Shown one piece after another: positions 30,639 to 40,453 of a DNA stretch of 64,000 bases. The DNA is from Undaria pinnatifida (taxonomy: Eukaryota; Sar; Phaeophyceae; Laminariales; Alariaceae). The stretch lies in the NCBI GenBank assembly GCA_012845835.1, contig JABAKD010000016.1, positions 13,241,507-13,305,506 on the forward strand, read 5' to 3'. The position numbers were made by a program, and so were the translations under genes. Position 1 is the stretch's first letter; each line of letters begins with the position of its first letter. The notes beneath the pieces were generated by a model. It ran no database searches, had not been told where the DNA came from, and worked only from the letters and a program-made list of their open reading frames with translations.

Positions 30639-31215
30639 ACAGGGTCCCATCCCACGATCATAATCCATCCACACATACATATACAACTCCGGCAACCCGG
30701 GAACGAACACGGATATCACCAGGACGGATACCTCCCCGCACAGTGTGGAAATAATCCCAATCCCACCGACCGGCCGATCTCTGATTGGCTGGGGGTCGTA
30801 TATTATAGAGTCAGCTCCACCCAGGGACGATAGGGTCCCATCCCCGGTCCGGAGGTCATTCTATATCTCTGAAAGTTAGACAAACCGGGGAATAAAACCG
30901 AGTTCTCTCGGGTCGTCGTAGCCCCTCAGGGTGCGGAAACCCCACCTCCGTTGGCTAAAATCGCTGATTGGTTCGAGCTCCACGGTGCCGCCCCACCCTA
31001 GGAGGATGATAGAGGCTCACCAACCAATGGGGGGCAGTTCCGTCGCACACGGGGGAGATAGGGCCCCATTCCCGGTTGCAGAAATCCTCCAAATCTCTAC
31101 AGCTCCAACAACGCGGGAACTATAACCATGATCTCCCGGGTCGATACCTCCCCGCACGGCGTGTCAACCCTGACCCCATTGGCTTATTCGTGATTGGCTG
31201 GTAGGCTTCGACCCA
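30639..31215 (+). repeat. Satellite array of copy B (170-235 bp units)
   Basis: Three diverged units, each with AGGGTCCCATCCC, CCCCGCACNGTGTGG-like and GATTGGCTGG/GATTGGTTCG motifs. A longer array of the same unit is at 34315-35465. Confidence 0.75.
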
Positions 31216-32090
31216 ATAAGCTCACAATTATTCGACCGGCTCGGGTTTTCCAGCGTGCGTCCGTATACGGCAAACATTTGCAGTGCGAATTCGATCAGCT
31301 ATTTGCATTATAGGTCGCACAAAAAAGCGATTATAAGCCTATATCACGTGGCGTGCCGAGCAAGCACGCTCAAAATGAGGATGAGCGAAACACTTGAACA
31401 GCAACAACAGCACCAAACGCAATATAATTGGACGAATTAGAGCGATTTGTATCCAGGATTCAGCCCCCCCCGGCCATAAGCACATTTTCTAGCAAAAATG
31501 AGGTGTTCAAAGCAAAACGACATCGTATATTATAAATGGTACTACAAGACTGGCAATGCTCGAGCATTATAACCGTGGAAAAAGCCTGCAATAAGGCCAA
31601 AACAGTGCGTATTTGACTTGCGCAATGGTCGGATAATCATGGAATACTATAATCACGTCTTTTGTCGATTATGCGACACCGAAAAAAGTTGCTGAAAATC
31701 TCGTTTTCATTCGCTTATTGGGTAAAAACCTTACTAAGCTCGCGAATATTTTCGCAGGTTTTCTTGCATACTACTCGAGTAGGGCAAAAAGTCGCCATAC
31801 GACCGCAATTCGTATAAAACGCTCGACCTCAGGATGAATCTATACAGTAGGTACCCAGAACGTCAAAGATGAAGCCATTCGGGACACAAGAAGAGCGGTC
31901 AAATCGCCATGTCCCGGCTTACTAACAGCCATATATTGCCTACACAACAGATTAGAGCAATGAGCGCCTGTTTCGGCTTGTCACAGGGTGATCTTGAATC
32001 GGAATACCCCCACTGTTCTGCTGTAATTAATTGCTTGTTGGTGTAGCTTGTCTGAAAAGCTGTTCTCGATTTTGCATCATTTTTTTTTTC
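31216..32090. other. No gene or shared repeat seen
   Basis: A/T-rich spacer between copy B and repeat D1. Short frames only. Confidence 0.45.
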
Positions 32091-33478
32091 CATCCCATTT
32101 ATTATCCCTGCACTACTCTCTCTCGCCCTCCCTTCCAGTAGTAGTATAACTCAGATCAGGGGTTACATAGCGGGCTCTCCTCACCCCTCCCCACTACGGT
32201 ACATGCCTTCATTTTTATCTCGAGAAAAGGTCAGCATTTTTTTCCCTCGTCGATTCGCGTCCAATTGTACGTACCCACGCTGCTAGGCGTTCTCAGCAGC
32301 TGGTTGATATTTTTGCATTTCTGCAAACAAATGAAGCAAAAATCTCACAACGAACGGTAGTAATTGAATTCTAGGACTAACGCGAGTAGTATTCGAAGGT
32401 AACCACTAGATAGACCACCGGGGCGACCGGCTCTATACAACTCAATAGAGATGATCAATCAGCAATCAGCAGCAACGCACATGTCATCAAGTAGGAAGAA
32501 ACACAAAATTATTTGTCAGTTACGTACCCAACACGACCTCCTTTTTTTCCAGTTTACCGCGGCAGACGACCAAAACAGTAACGAAGACAGAGGCACAACA
32601 GCAACAACAAAGCGCGCCTTCCACACCGCCTATACTTCTCCATAGAGTCTTCTAGGGGAAACGAACCACCTGCCAATGCGATACCGGGACGAATGCATGC
32701 CACTGGTTTCTTACGTGGATACCGTCTACGACCTTCGCGTGGCGCAGCTTAACAATAAGAACGATTTTTCCCCTTGCTTTTTACGTCGAAACGTCTTCTC
32801 CTGTTTTTTGGTACAACACCCTCTCCATCCATGCTGTAGGTCAGACAAAAAAGCGTGTGTGAAATAGAGCATCAGTCAGTGTGTGTGTGCTCTTACTCGT
32901 ATCTATATCACTTGCACGAGTACAAACTATGTCGATGTGCCCGAACTGCTGTGTGGCTTTTTCTGGCGCAGTAATCGTAATCATCACCTCCTCGTTTAGC
33001 CATGCGTGCGCTTGCCATGTTTATCCATGTACGTATGTATGCGTACCTACCGAAATTAAACAATGAAATGCACTACTGCAGTATACTATGACATCATACC
33101 TACCGCAGTACCATGGGCATTTTTTTCACAGTAATATTATTATTTTTTGTTTTGGGAAACAATATTACGCCAATTTGGTAATGTGTCTTGCCAAGTGTTA
33201 TTTTATCAACCTTTCCATACATCAAGATCCGAAGAACAACTGGAGCGTACCGTTCAGAATACAAAAATTTGCGCACTTCACGCTTGTCTCAGCGTCTATC
33301 AGCGTTCACGTCGAGGTTCGGAGCGGATAAGGCAGGGCGAGGGGCGTTGGAGCCGCCCCCGAAGATGACGCTCGAACGAAGCGATTTGACCGAGAAATTC
33401 CAGTTCCGAGAATCCCACACTGAGGCCGACACGAAAAAAACTCCCGACCGAATCCGTCCCCTCAAAGGAAAGACTCGT
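32090..33478 (+). repeat. Repeat D, copy 1
   Basis: About 1.4 kb, collinear with 35640-37090. Shared landmarks are CCATCCCATTTATT, CCCACTACGGTAC, CCCTCGTCGATTCGCGTC, CCCACGCTGCTAGGCG, AATCAGCAGCAACGC, ATCAAGATCCGAAGAACAAC and TTTGACCGAGAAAT. No conserved reading frame. It may be a non-autonomous transposon or part of a segmental duplication. Confidence 0.7.
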
Positions 33479-33502
33479 TATATATATATTTACAAGAGCT
33501 CC

Positions 33503-33534
33503 GCATGGGTGCCGGCATTCGTCGGCACCCATGC
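33503..33534. repeat. Terminal hairpin of repeat element copy C
   Basis: 14-position stem in which one G-C pair of copy B is replaced by G-T, so an RNA of this strand could still pair by wobble. Confidence 0.85.
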
Positions 33535-34314
33535 TCCGGGTAGGGCAGGGCAGCACTTTGAATTGCTCGATTCAATACTTGATGGAATGAAAAAAGTCAC
33601 CACACACAATCATAGTATGCGCGTACAGTATGTAAGGTAATGGCAAGAGTTCGGCATAGACTAACAATCATAACAATGTACTACTAGACTAGACTAGCAG
33701 CTACCGTTTTTCATGTGAATCCGATTCCGAGCTTCATTCATCAGATTTCGATCGGATAAATCCGAGCACACGCCGACTGACCCTTTAGTCTGGCGACCAA
33801 ACGTGTCGAGTGCGATTCTTATGATGTTTTTACTCAATCAAGCATCCGGGGCCAGTAAGGTGACTGACCATATCCGCTGCGTGTTCTCCTCGTGGCCACT
33901 GAGAGGCGCGCACTGCGCCAGCTTCTGAAATATACAATGCATGATATAATAGTATCAACTAGGTCCGAGCCTTCCAGATCGACTGTCTGTGTGTTGTCTG
34001 ATCGTGGAGAGACGTGCTGACGTTCTTCCAGGCGCGAAACACGGTGGTATGGCTACCTTCGTCACTCAACTCCTCGAATGCTATGCAATGCTGCTGCTTG
34101 TTGCTAGCTGTGTAGATCGCTCACTTCTTGTACATACAGTACGCGACTACAGCGCTTACAATTTTGACGCGACTACAGCGCTTACAATTTTGACAGTTGT
34201 TGAGAATTTCAGACTCGAGTTTTAATAGACCTAAATAAAAACGTGTAATTTCCGTCTGATATTTTTATTTTCGTCTGATCGCTCATTGGCCAGGATTCAC
34301 ACACGAAACAGGCG

Positions 34315-35465
34315 TCACCCGGGCACGATAGAGTCACATGCCGGGATCGGAATCCATCCACACATCTACAACTCCGGCAACCCGGGGACGAACACGGATA
34401 CCATCGGGGTTGATACCTCCCCGCACAGTGTGGAAATCCCAACCCCACCGGCCGATTTTCCGATTGGCCATGGTTCGTATGTTGAGCCAGCTCCACCTCG
34501 GGAGGATATAGGGTCCCATCCCCGGTTCAGAGGTCGTTCCACATCTTTAAAACTTCCATCGACCGGGGAAGCAAACTGAGCTTTCTCGGGTCGACACCAC
34601 CCTGTACGGTGAGAAAACCCCAATCTCGTTGGCTAGTCGCTGATTGGTTCGAGCTCCACAGCGCCGTCCTAGGCATATAGAGGCCCATCAATGGGGGGCA
34701 TTTCCGTCACGCACGGGGAAGATAGGGTCCCATCCCCGATTCATGGACCCCCCGAATCTCTACAGCTCCAAAAACGCGGGAACAATAACGATGACCTACC
34801 GTGTCGACACCACTCCGCACGACGTGGAACCCCAACCATATTTGCTTACCGCTGATTGGCTGGGGCTCGAACGTAAGGGTAGCGCCACCATGGGAGGATA
34901 TAGAGTCCTGTGCCCGTTTCAGAAATCCCGACAAACCGGGGACGATAACCAATTTCTTCTGCGGGTCGACACAGCCCCGCATGATTGTGCGACAATCATC
35001 TATTCACATTGGCTTGTCGTTGACTGGCTGTGCAGCTCGTAGAGCCAGAGATACCCGGGGAGGATATAGACCAGGCGGGGGGCGTTCTGACGCACCCGAT
35101 GAGGACAGGGCTTCACCGCCGTTCCAGAAATCCTTCCATACCTCATCAACTCCAACGAACCGGGGACAAAAACCGACTTATCATGGGTCGACACCACACC
35201 GCACGGTGTGGAAGCCTTATCTAGCTGAGGTTCGTATACAACGCCAGCACCACAGGACAGGGTCCAACCCCGGTTCAGAAAATTTTCAAGGTACGAGTAT
35301 GTACAACTAGAAAAAAATGGGGCAACTCGCTCTACTGCTGATTTTTTATTCGTATACCCCAACCCCGCGGTACGCGGACATTTCATTTGACCCCCTGCCT
35401 CGATACCACCCCGCACAGTGTAACCCAACCTTCAATTGATTGACTCGGCCGGGGTTCGTGGATAG
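34315..35465 (+). repeat. Satellite array of copy C (about 170-187 bp units)
   Basis: Unit starts near 34315, 34502, 34720, 34893, 35095 and 35250 share (A/G)TAGGGTCCCATCCCCGG. Most units also have a CCCCGCACGGTGTGG-like block and a GATTGGCTGG block. Overlapping frames such as 34801-35310 are repeat products. Confidence 0.78.
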
Positions 35466-35639
35466 AGGAAACCACCACTCACTACGGAGTGCAGCAAGTT
35501 CAATGACTATCATCTCATACTGGCCTGTGACTAGAGAAGTTGTACATGGACCAATTGCATAACACAGCAGTCAGTCCAGATCGAGTCGATCGGTGCAACT
35601 TGCTTGGGTATCGTATTATTACAGCAGCAGTAATACACA

Positions 35640-37090
35640 CTTCACTTCTTTTCTTTTTCCCATCCCATTTATTGTGATGCTCGCATTACTCTCGCCCTCC
35701 CAGCAGTATAACTTAAATCCGGGGTTATACAACGGGCTCCCCTCCCCCCTCCCCACTACGGTACCTGCCCTAATTTTTATCGTGAGAAGAATTCAGCATT
35801 TTCTTCCCTCGTCGATTCGCGTCGGTATGTACCTACCCACGCTGCTAGGCGATTTCAGCAGTTAGTTGATCCTTTTTTCCCATTTATTTCTGCATATAAA
35901 TAAAGCCAACAAAGCTCACAACGGTGGTTATCTACCTCAAGGACCAACGCTAGTATTGATAGTAGTAGTATTCAAGTGTAACCCCACTAGATCACCGAGG
36001 CGATCGGCTCTATATCACTCACTACCCCGGTGGCGTATCAGGTTATCCTCGAGCCTGGTATAATAGGTGAGCTTCGTGAGTTCGCATCCCCCCGAGTGCG
36101 TACTCGTATAAATATCCGTGGGACTTTTTCTTGTGCACTATTTGACTTGCGGAAAGCGCGAGAGCGTGAGCTAGCAACACTCGATGAAAAACCGACGATC
36201 AGTGAGTGGGTGCTGAACCCTATTCGCCAAAAAAATAAAGGCAATAACCGGGGGGGGGAGGGAAGGACGACACCTGTGACCACGGCTTGTATGTCCAGAA
36301 GCTGGAACGTAAAAGTGTGCCAAAAACAAAAAACAAAAAAAATACTAGAAGAAATTGTCAATCAGCAATCTGCAGCAAGGAGCACGTCAAGTACGAAGCA
36401 ACACAAACTTGTTTGTCAGATACTTACCAACACAACCGCTTGCACTTGACCGGCAAACGACCACAGCAACTGAGTCAGGGACCACAGCAACAACAAAGCA
36501 CGCCATCCATACACATTTCTCCAAAGGATCTTCTCGGGGAAAAATAACACCAAACGATGCGATATGGGGACGAATGCATGCTACCACTGGTTTCTTCCGT
36601 GGATAATGTCTGCTTACTACCACCTTCGAGTGGCGCAGCTTAACAACAGGAGGAACCTGTATAATACAACCCTCGACGCCGCGGGGACGCAGCCACTCGC
36701 AATGCTGCTGTGTGGCTTTTTCTGGCGCAGTAATCGTAATCACTACTACCTCCTCGTCGTTTAGTCATGCGTGCGCTTGCCACGTCTATATCCATGTCTG
36801 TATGTACCCGTACCTACCGAAATTCAATAAACAAATGCACTACTATGATCCCTACCGCAGTACCATGGGATTTTTTTTACAGTAATACTCCGGCATTATT
36901 ATTTGTTTTGGGACAAAATATGGCGCCAATTTGGAAATAGTGTCTTGCCACGTTTAATTTATCAACCTCTCCATGCATCAAGATCCGAAGAACAACTGGA
37001 GAGCACCGTTCAAAATACAAAAATTTGCGCGCTTCTCGCTTGGACAGCGGCCTTCGAACAAAGTGATTTGACCGAGAAATCCTACAGCAC
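35640..37090 (+). repeat. Repeat D, copy 2 (with SINE-B insertion)
   Basis: Collinear with D1 but split at about 36020 by a 0.33 kb SINE-like insertion. Ends at TTTGACCGAGAAATCC. Confidence 0.7.
36020..36345 (+). mobile_element. SINE-B, tRNA-headed, full-length
   Basis: Interrupts repeat D relative to D1. The head contains a tRNA-like A-box (GGTGGCGTATCAGG) and B-box (GAGTTCGCATCC). The body has GGGACTTTTTC, GGAAAGCGCGAGAG and CCTGTGACCACGGCTTG. The end is CCAGAAGCTGG followed by an A-rich (AAAAAC)n tail. The A-box to B-box distance fits a pol III promoter. Related copies: 38380-38600 (-), 48850-48965 (-, head) and 20045-20220 (partial). Confidence 0.68.
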
Positions 37091-37119
37091 TGCCCGTTGA
37101 GCTATTCATTCACTTGACT

Positions 37120-37530
37120 CAGTAGCTCAGTGGGTAGTAGTACTACTACATATACTACTACATATATATTAAAACTACCAACATAACCATTCATAATGTC
37201 GTCAGCGCGCACGCTTGGAAAAGACGAATATGAAGTCGGTGAGAATCAAACTCACGACACATAGCACTACCCACTGTCACTTGACTCAGTTACACTCACA
37301 GTAGTGAGTGTGTTATGCAACAAAACAATCAAATATGTTTCGTTAATTAATTATCACAGAATCCGTAAGAGCGATCTCCGGAGCTATCCTCTCTCCACGT
37401 ACTACAGCGGCAGTTAGTAGTACTCAGAAGAACACTAACAACTACCATAACCATTCATCACGTCTCAAGCGCGCTCGCTCCTGAATACCAAATATTATCT
37501 GGGTGAGAATTGTACTCACGACACATCCTT
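37120..37530 (-). mobile_element. Duplicated tRNA-like SINE relics
   Basis: On the minus strand two copies show a T-arm shape: GTGAG-TTTGATT-CTCAC (about 37237-37253) and GTGAG-TACAATT-CTCAC (about 37503-37519). Each is followed by a shared body ending in ATGGTTATG. A plus-strand AGTAGCTCAGTGGGTAGTAG at about 37129 is a perfect A-box-like sequence. Acceptor stems do not pair, so these are not tRNA genes. Confidence 0.55.
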
Positions 37531-37543
37531 CATTGGTTATTAT

Positions 37544-37545
<2 letters not shown>

Positions 37546-37576
<31 letters not shown>
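37546..37576. repeat. Poly-A tract
   Basis: About 30 A with no interruption. Confidence 0.95.
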
Positions 37577-37577
<1 letters not shown>

Positions 37578-37682
37578 GCACTATACGCACTAAGCCGAAA
37601 GGAAACGACACACATCAATAGTAGCTACGACCGATAGGGCAAGCGCTTGGAGGCTGCCATGAAAAAAGCATCGTCGGGAAGT

Positions 37683-38012
37683 AATTTAGATGCCAATTTG
37701 GAGATGACGCCAATTTGAAAATGTTGTCCCTCATTTATGCGTTCAATCTCTACACATGCCAAGATCCAACAATAGTTCGGGCGTATACCGCCCAAAATAC
37801 AAAAATAAAGCGCACTTCTCGCTTGTCTCGCTCAGCGTTTATCCGCGTTCACGTCGAGGTACGGAACGAATACGGCAGGGCGAGGGGCGTTGGAGCCGCC
37901 CCGCGAAGACGGCGCTCGAACGAAGCTATTTGACCGAGAAATCCAGTTCCGCGAATCGCATACTGAGGCCGAGACGAAAAAAACTCCTGCCCGAATCCCC
38001 GAAAAAAAGAAT
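37683..38012 (+). repeat. Repeat D, copy 3 (3' part)
   Basis: Matches the last 330 bp of D1, including GTTCACGTCGAGGT, GCAGGGCGAGGGGCGTTGGA, TTTGACCGAGAAATCC and GAGGCCGAGACGAAAAAAAC. Confidence 0.75.
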
Positions 38013-38097
38013 GATCGTATATATTCCCCCCCCCCCCCCCCGCCCCCCTCCAAACCCGCTCGCTTTTGATCAAAACCAGGCCCCCCCTTTGCCTTCA

Positions 38098-38348
38098 CAG
38101 CTGTCAGATTTTGTCCCCCTCAGAAACGGGTTTTATAGTTTCCGCGCACAGACTGACTAAAATCATCCTGTTGACCCTGATAGCTACACTGTAGCTGTAA
38201 GGGGAGTCGCCGACCTATATCCTTAATGAGGACACACAACTCGTAATGCGCGCGATCGGAGTATCACACACAGCTTGCAAAGATGAGTTTCGACGAAATC
38301 TTCGATCTCACAGCTGGAGTGTATTTTAATTTTTATAATATATTTAAA
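38098..38348 (-). repeat. R250 repeat, full-length copy on minus strand
   Basis: Reverse complement of the copy at 842-1097, with the full set of blocks from TATTATAAAAATTAAAATA through CAGCTGTGAGATCGAAG to GGGGGACAAAATC. An internal GCTACAGTGTAGC palindrome lies near 38190. Confidence 0.8.
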
Positions 38349-38379
38349 TTAATCAAGGATGTTTAGGTAAGATACCTTG

Positions 38380-38600
38380 TTTTTTTTTGTTTTCACACTT
38401 CTATTTTCCAGCTTCTGGACAAGCCATGGCCACGGGTGTCGTCCCTTCTCCCCCCCGGTTCTCGCCTCCAATTTTTATCGCGCATAAGGTTCAGCAATCC
38501 CCCTGCTCGTCGATTTTCCATCGAGTGTTGCTAACTCACGCTCCCACGCTTTCCGCAGTCAATTTGTGCACAAGAAAAAGTCCCAACAAATTTATAAAGG
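38380..38600 (-). mobile_element. SINE-B, minus-strand copy lacking a clear head
   Basis: Reverse complement of 36100-36310: CCAGCTTCTGG, CCATGGCCACGGGTGTCGTC, CGAGTGTTGCTAACTCACGC and GTGCACAAGAAAAAGTCCC. The A-rich tail appears as a T-rich run at 38380-38393. Confidence 0.72.
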
Positions 38601-38710
38601 CGATTGGAGGTCAGTGGCAACTCATCTGTGCTGCGGAGCGTTTGCGTCAAACTCAGCTCAGTCTGGGACCTTGAGAAGGCGCGTATATATTCGGAAATAG
38701 TCTGTCGTGT

Positions 38711-38754
38711 ACCAGGTAGGTATCCTTTTTTTTTTTCGGGATACCTATCTTGTC
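38711..38754. repeat. Hairpin around a poly-T tract
   Basis: AGGTAGGTATCC, a run of T, then GGGATACCTATCT. The stem is about ten pairs. Confidence 0.6.
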
Positions 38755-40453
38755 GTCGCCTTCGTACTTCTACTTCGGTCCTTCCGTTGCGGATATCTTC
38801 TGTGACAGACTAATCTATCTTCCATCGCAAGGAGCTTTTCAACACGTGTTCTAGTTCCGTGGTGGAGGAGCTTCGAGCGGAGTGAGGAGTGTGCTGGGAC
38901 CACAAAACACAAACGAAACACGATGTAGAGCTCCATCCGGAAGTCGTCGTGATTATTGAGGCGCCAGGAATATCTTCTAGCCTCTTCATCGGACCTAGTC
39001 GGGCATCTTTTTTCTCCAACGATTTCTCCTACGAGTGTGTTCCATCACAGGAACGTATTAGATGACTGTACGTATAGACAGCTGTGATTCGAGTGGAGTC
39101 AGGGATTGCATGCAACGGAGCTTGACGAGAGTAAGGGGGTGGAAGTGAGGGATTACAGGAACGCCGTTAGGAAAAGGAAACGGACAAAAGGGGATCATGT
39201 ACGATTAACAGTGTGTGCCGCAAGACGGAAAACCAACGCGGGGCAATAGACTTCATACGGACGAGGCACTGATACTGAAGTGGGGGAAATCAGCAGTGAC
39301 CGAGAGGTTTCAGAAGTCAGTTGTTGCATACTGTCCCATAGACGATTGTGAGACAAACACGACAAGACCGTGGTATTGGTATTTCCACAGTACCTCTCGT
39401 TGGTGGCCTGCGGGCCCTGACTGGCGGTATTAGTCTGTTTCGGAAGCGCAAGAGACATACTGTTGTACAAGCCTCGGAGGCCGCGGGTGGCGTACTGCTG
39501 TACGAGCCGCGATCTATCCACGAGCCTAGGCGAACGCCGTTGGAAGGACCTTTGGGTGGGACATCAAACGCCGTTGGGCGGACCTCTTGGGAGGGGCATC
39601 ACATCGACGAGCTTTTCCCGCTGGATTAGACTTTCCGCAGAGGGAGGCAACTCGGAACGACGATCCTGAAAGTCGGGGAGAGGTTACTATACGAGGACCC
39701 TAGGAAAAGGGCATCCCGCAGGGGGAGAAAGAGGGACTCGAAGCTACACTCACCATTGTCACGGAAAAGCATAAGGGTGTTTAGCGCTCACCGTAGGGAG
39801 GGTGGCTTAGGGGTGCGAAAGTGCGGGCACCCTCGCAGACGCGAGGGTCCCCATAATGCCAGGAGAGGATAGCCGCCAACGACAAACTATTAGAGGGGAG
39901 GGGAAAGGCACACCAGTACCTATGCGTCCAGAGAATGTTCAGAGTATCGGCAAGCACGGCTACGGGAGCTCAACGGGGAATAGGCCTTCAAGAGCAGAAA
40001 GAGAACGATGTGTTACCGCCCAACGTACGGGGTCCGTCGGGGGAACTACTGTTAACAGGGCGAGCGCGATGGAGAACCTTACCATCGTGGCTAGCAGGAC
40101 GATCACACAGGCTAGGCGGGGTACAGGACCATTTCCCCCCTATAGCGACGCCGGCGGATACCCGGACCCAACAGAGACCGGTTAACCGCACAATAGAAAC
40201 TGCAGCACAACCAGCAGTTGAGGCAACAGCCCAATCACTATGCCCATTGCCAGCTGGGCGAGGACAGGGGAGGACCCTCCCGGCATGGATGCAGTCTAGG
40301 GTCATGGGAACAACCCCCGAACCGGGAGGGTTATAACAACAGACAGCAAATGCGGAGGAGTCGGGAACCGGTTGTCTCGGGCAGCAAGGAAGAACCATAG
40401 CAGGGGCCACAGATTTTACAGCGGGTGCGTCGACAGGTGCATTATCGGCGATA

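Larger units (their letters stand above)
29211..31215 (+). mobile_element. Hairpin-ended, satellite-bearing repeat element, copy B
   Basis: Reads from the hairpin end (29221-29252) through the body shared with copies A and C to about three diverged satellite units (30640-31215). The body is split by a separate 0.7 kb insertion at 29603-30278, whose removal restores collinearity with copies A and C. No gene is encoded. The element edge is CAAGAGCTCC, preceded by TTTTATA. Confidence 0.7.
33493..35465 (+). mobile_element. Hairpin-ended, satellite-bearing repeat element, copy C
   Basis: The most complete copy: hairpin at 33503-33534, an uninterrupted body, then about six satellite units to 35465. 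A 26 bp tandem duplication (GCGACTACAGCGCTTACAAT...) lies in the body at about 34143-34194. The left edge follows (TA)n and TTTA directly after repeat D1. Confidence 0.72.

Noticed and set aside
34801..35310. 169-codon frame
   Set aside because: It lies wholly within the satellite array and is not kept in the other array.
32090..37090. D1 and D2 as long terminal repeats flanking an internal region
   Set aside because: They are same-oriented direct repeats, but they lack TG...CA ends and a primer-binding site, and the sequence between them is the hairpin element without gag or pol. A third partial D copy lies outside.
37120..37300. tRNA gene
   Set aside because: A T-arm and an A-box are visible, but no acceptor stem pairs and no anticodon arm forms; best seen as a SINE relic.
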